Positions 62,520 to 64,000 of a stretch of DNA of 64,000 nucleotides are shown one piece after another (within the stretch, counting starts at the first letter, position 1; the number at the start of each line of letters is the position of its first letter). The translations under genes were made by a program, and so were the position numbers. Origin of the DNA: Pararhodonellum marinum (GTDB taxonomy: Bacteria; Bacteroidota; Bacteroidia; Cytophagales; Cyclobacteriaceae); contig NZ_JACEFJ010000001.1 of the NCBI RefSeq assembly GCF_015354735.1, positions 744,001-808,000 of the forward strand. The letters run 5' to 3'. A model generated the notes under the pieces. That model did not search any database and had not been told where the DNA came from. It saw nothing but the letters and a program-made list of their open reading frames with translations.

Positions 62520-63326
62520 TTATTGCTCTTCTTCCCCTTCTTCCATCGCTTCAAATCTGGCCAAAGGTGCCATTCTAGCCCTATTGAGACTTAAGGTGTT
62601 TTCATTTAAGGTGTAGTTGTCCACTGTCGGCAATAATTTCATGATTTGATCCTCTATCTCCATAGTAGCTTCACAGTACTTTTGAGAGCTGGCCAATCTG
62701 GAAAACTTGATTCGGGTATCCCCCTTCCATTCAAATCCACCAAAAAAATTATTGCATCCCGCGAAACCATGAACCCTGTTTTCCTGTTCGTCAAAGGCCA
62801 AAAAAATCATATTTTTCTCATCTGCGGCTTGTTCGATCGGTTTTCCCATCAATTCCATAAGCTTCCATTTCTTTCCGGTAAGTGCCTTCTTCGCTTCCAT
62901 ATCCAGTTTTTTTAAGTTGTATTGACTTGATAATTCACCGGTCATCCTATTTTTATCCTGATCCAGCATAAACAGGTTGGTTTCGCCTACCTGAAAGTAT
63001 TTGGGACCTTCATCCATTTCACTCAGTTCGATGATATTACCTGATTCATCCCATTGAAAATTCCCGGTATTGATGAATTTCTCATCACTTTTCCCAAGGT
63101 ATTCGGTACTCATTTCATAGGTCTTATCCTGATTCAATGTGAGCATGGTCTGAATGCCTTCACAGTCGGCACAGGGCAAAACCCCGCTGTAAGACCCATC
63201 CCAATCCAGTGAAGTTTCACTGTTGTCTCCAGTGTAACCCGGTACTGCTGGATTATTGGTTTTGCAGCCCCAAACGATTAAAACCAACAAAGCGAGGCAT
63301 AAAATTCTTGTATTTGTTTTCATCAT
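62520..63326 (-). CDS. Lipoprotein with NlpE-N and META domains
   Basis: A 268-residue lipoprotein (lipobox VIVWGC). Residues ~40-130 form the NlpE N-terminal domain, with GSYSGVLPCADCEGIQTML containing the CxxC pair; residues ~155-250 form a META/HslJ-type domain (WKLMELMGKPI, GFAGCNNFFGGF). NlpE signals outer-membrane stress to Cpx in Escherichia coli; the partner here is unknown. The acidic tail EAMEEGEEEQ is unusual. Confidence 0.85.
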   Translation of the reverse strand: MMKTNTRILCLALLVLIVWGCKTNNPAVPGYTGDNSETSLDWDGSYSGVLPCADCEGIQTMLTLNQDKTYEMSTEYLGKSDEKFINTGNFQWDESGNIIELSEMDEGPKYFQVGETNLFMLDQDKNRMTGELSSQYNLKKLDMEAKKALTGKKWKLMELMGKPIEQAADEKNMIFLAFDEQENRVHGFAGCNNFFGGFEWKGDTRIKFSRLASSQKYCEATMEIEDQIMKLLPTVDNYTLNENTLSLNRARMAPLARFEAMEEGEEEQ

Positions 63327-63421
63327 TCCAGTAGTTTATTGGTGGTTACTAATACTTTCTACTTAAAAAAATGATTATAAACAAAAGTTATTTCAATTTA
63401 TTGAAATAAACAAATAAATCC

Positions 63422-64000
63422 TTATAGAAAAAGCAGTTTAAGCAAGGCGATACCAATCCCCACCAAGCCACCCACAACGGCACCGTTCAGTCTGATGTAT
63501 TGCAGATCATCTCCGACTTTGTCTTTGATTTGTCCTACCAATCCTTCATTGTCCAGTTTGGCCAAACTAGTCCTCACCATGTTTCCAATTTCATGGTGGT
63601 ATTTATGGATCATCTCCGTGATGGTTTCCCGCATCCATTGATCTACTTTCTGTTGGTTTTCCTTGTCATTTTCGAAGTCATGAAGGAATTTTCTAAAATT
63701 CTTGGCCACCATAGACATAAAGGCAGTGTCTATTCCGGAAAGCTGTTCTGCCACAGTGTTTTTAAACCTGCCCAAAATGCTGCTGATGAGCTGCTGGCTT
63801 TGCTGGTTTTCGATAAAGTTGTTTTTAAGATTTTCTACCAGCTCCAAGGTATCAGCCTTGCCTTCCTTCAGATTCTGGGAGAAGTCCAGTAATGCCTGGT
63901 CAAATTTAATCCTGATGGGGTGGTCAGGCATTTCTTTGGCCTCCAAGGCAATGACCCTTGCGGTGTCAAGCAATTGTTCTGAAAGCTTATGCAGGTCTAT
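63422..64000 (-). CDS. DUF445 family protein, 5' truncated by window end
   Basis: The minus-strand frame is open to the last base of the window, so the start lies outside; 193 codons are visible. The C-terminal GDDLQYIRLNGAVVGGLVGIGIALLKLLFL with a final membrane helix is the standard ending of DUF445 proteins (YjiN-type), which are membrane-anchored with coiled-coil or helical middle parts. Function unknown. Confidence 0.85.
   Translation of the reverse strand: MDLHKLSEQLLDTARVIALEAKEMPDHPIRIKFDQALLDFSQNLKEGKADTLELVENLKNNFIENQQSQQLISSILGRFKNTVAEQLSGIDTAFMSMVAKNFRKFLHDFENDKENQQKVDQWMRETITEMIHKYHHEIGNMVRTSLAKLDNEGLVGQIKDKVGDDLQYIRLNGAVVGGLVGIGIALLKLLFL

Noticed and set aside
1-64000. tRNA, rRNA, CRISPR arrays, prophage or intact insertion sequences
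   Set aside because: No T-loop type TTCGAnTC in a tRNA context, no regularly spaced 25-40 base repeats with unique spacers, and no transposase, integrase or phage structural gene was seen.

Overview
The window is a chromosomal segment of a Bacteroidota bacterium, most likely a Cyclobacteriaceae-type marine or soil member. Evidence: a SusC/SusD pair, a MenF/MenD menaquinone operon, glutamine synthetase III, a Porin_10-family outer-membrane protein, DUF4221, DUF6600 and Lacal_2735 families, the Bacteroidota-type promoter signature (TTG, 19-20 bases, TAnnTTTG) and few Shine-Dalgarno sites. The genus is inference. I see no rRNA, tRNA, CRISPR array, prophage or intact insertion sequence.

Layout. 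1-2608: 3' end of a PagL-like lipid A deacylase, DUF2237, an AraC-type regulator, a terminator and a remnant of a DUF433 antitoxin. 2609-11582: histidine-utilisation locus (hutU, hutI, hutH on minus; a LysR regulator on plus) interrupted by a vapBC pair, a small outer-membrane protein, a GxxExxY protein and several repeats. 11669-16896: accessory stretch with a barrel protein, an antitoxin pseudogene with an in-frame stop, a DUF4221 lipoprotein, a second vapBC with a palindromic operator, a membrane-anchored XRE regulator, and a GH16-fold lipoprotein whose catalytic glutamates are replaced. 17025-34733: housekeeping genes (menD, menF, thioesterase; phosphatase; Zn-ribbon protein and Nif3; lpxK; porin; miaE; FtsX-type permease; GMC oxidoreductase; mtaB; GSIII). 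35213-46366: SusC/SusD facing a minus-strand ROK regulator / FG-GAP protein / vanadium-haloperoxidase-like operon, separated by a duplicated 72-base repeat. 46769-63973: cupin, DUF6600 protein, a candidate small RNA, Lacal_2735, MORN-repeat protein, an orphan FabH with an unknown partner, a duplicated-domain lipoprotein, MBL hydrolase, SRAP protein, YheT hydrolase, PDH E2, HslV, a Tat-exported Gfo/Idh oxidoreductase, Dabb protein, aldo/keto reductase, NlpE-META lipoprotein and the C-terminal part of a DUF445 protein.

How it works together. HutH, HutU and HutI convert histidine to formiminoglutamate; hutI and hutH share an exact 18-base element at nearly the same distance upstream of a -10-like TAnnTTTG box, which suggests common control, possibly by the LysR protein encoded next to hutH. 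SusC/SusD would import a glycan or other polymer, and the opposing ROK operon may regulate or process the same substrate. The observations most worth following are the shared hut element, the inactivated-looking GH16 protein, the promoter-plus-terminator small RNA candidate at 48852-49016, and the remnants of toxin-antitoxin modules. No complete novel system can be claimed from sequence alone.
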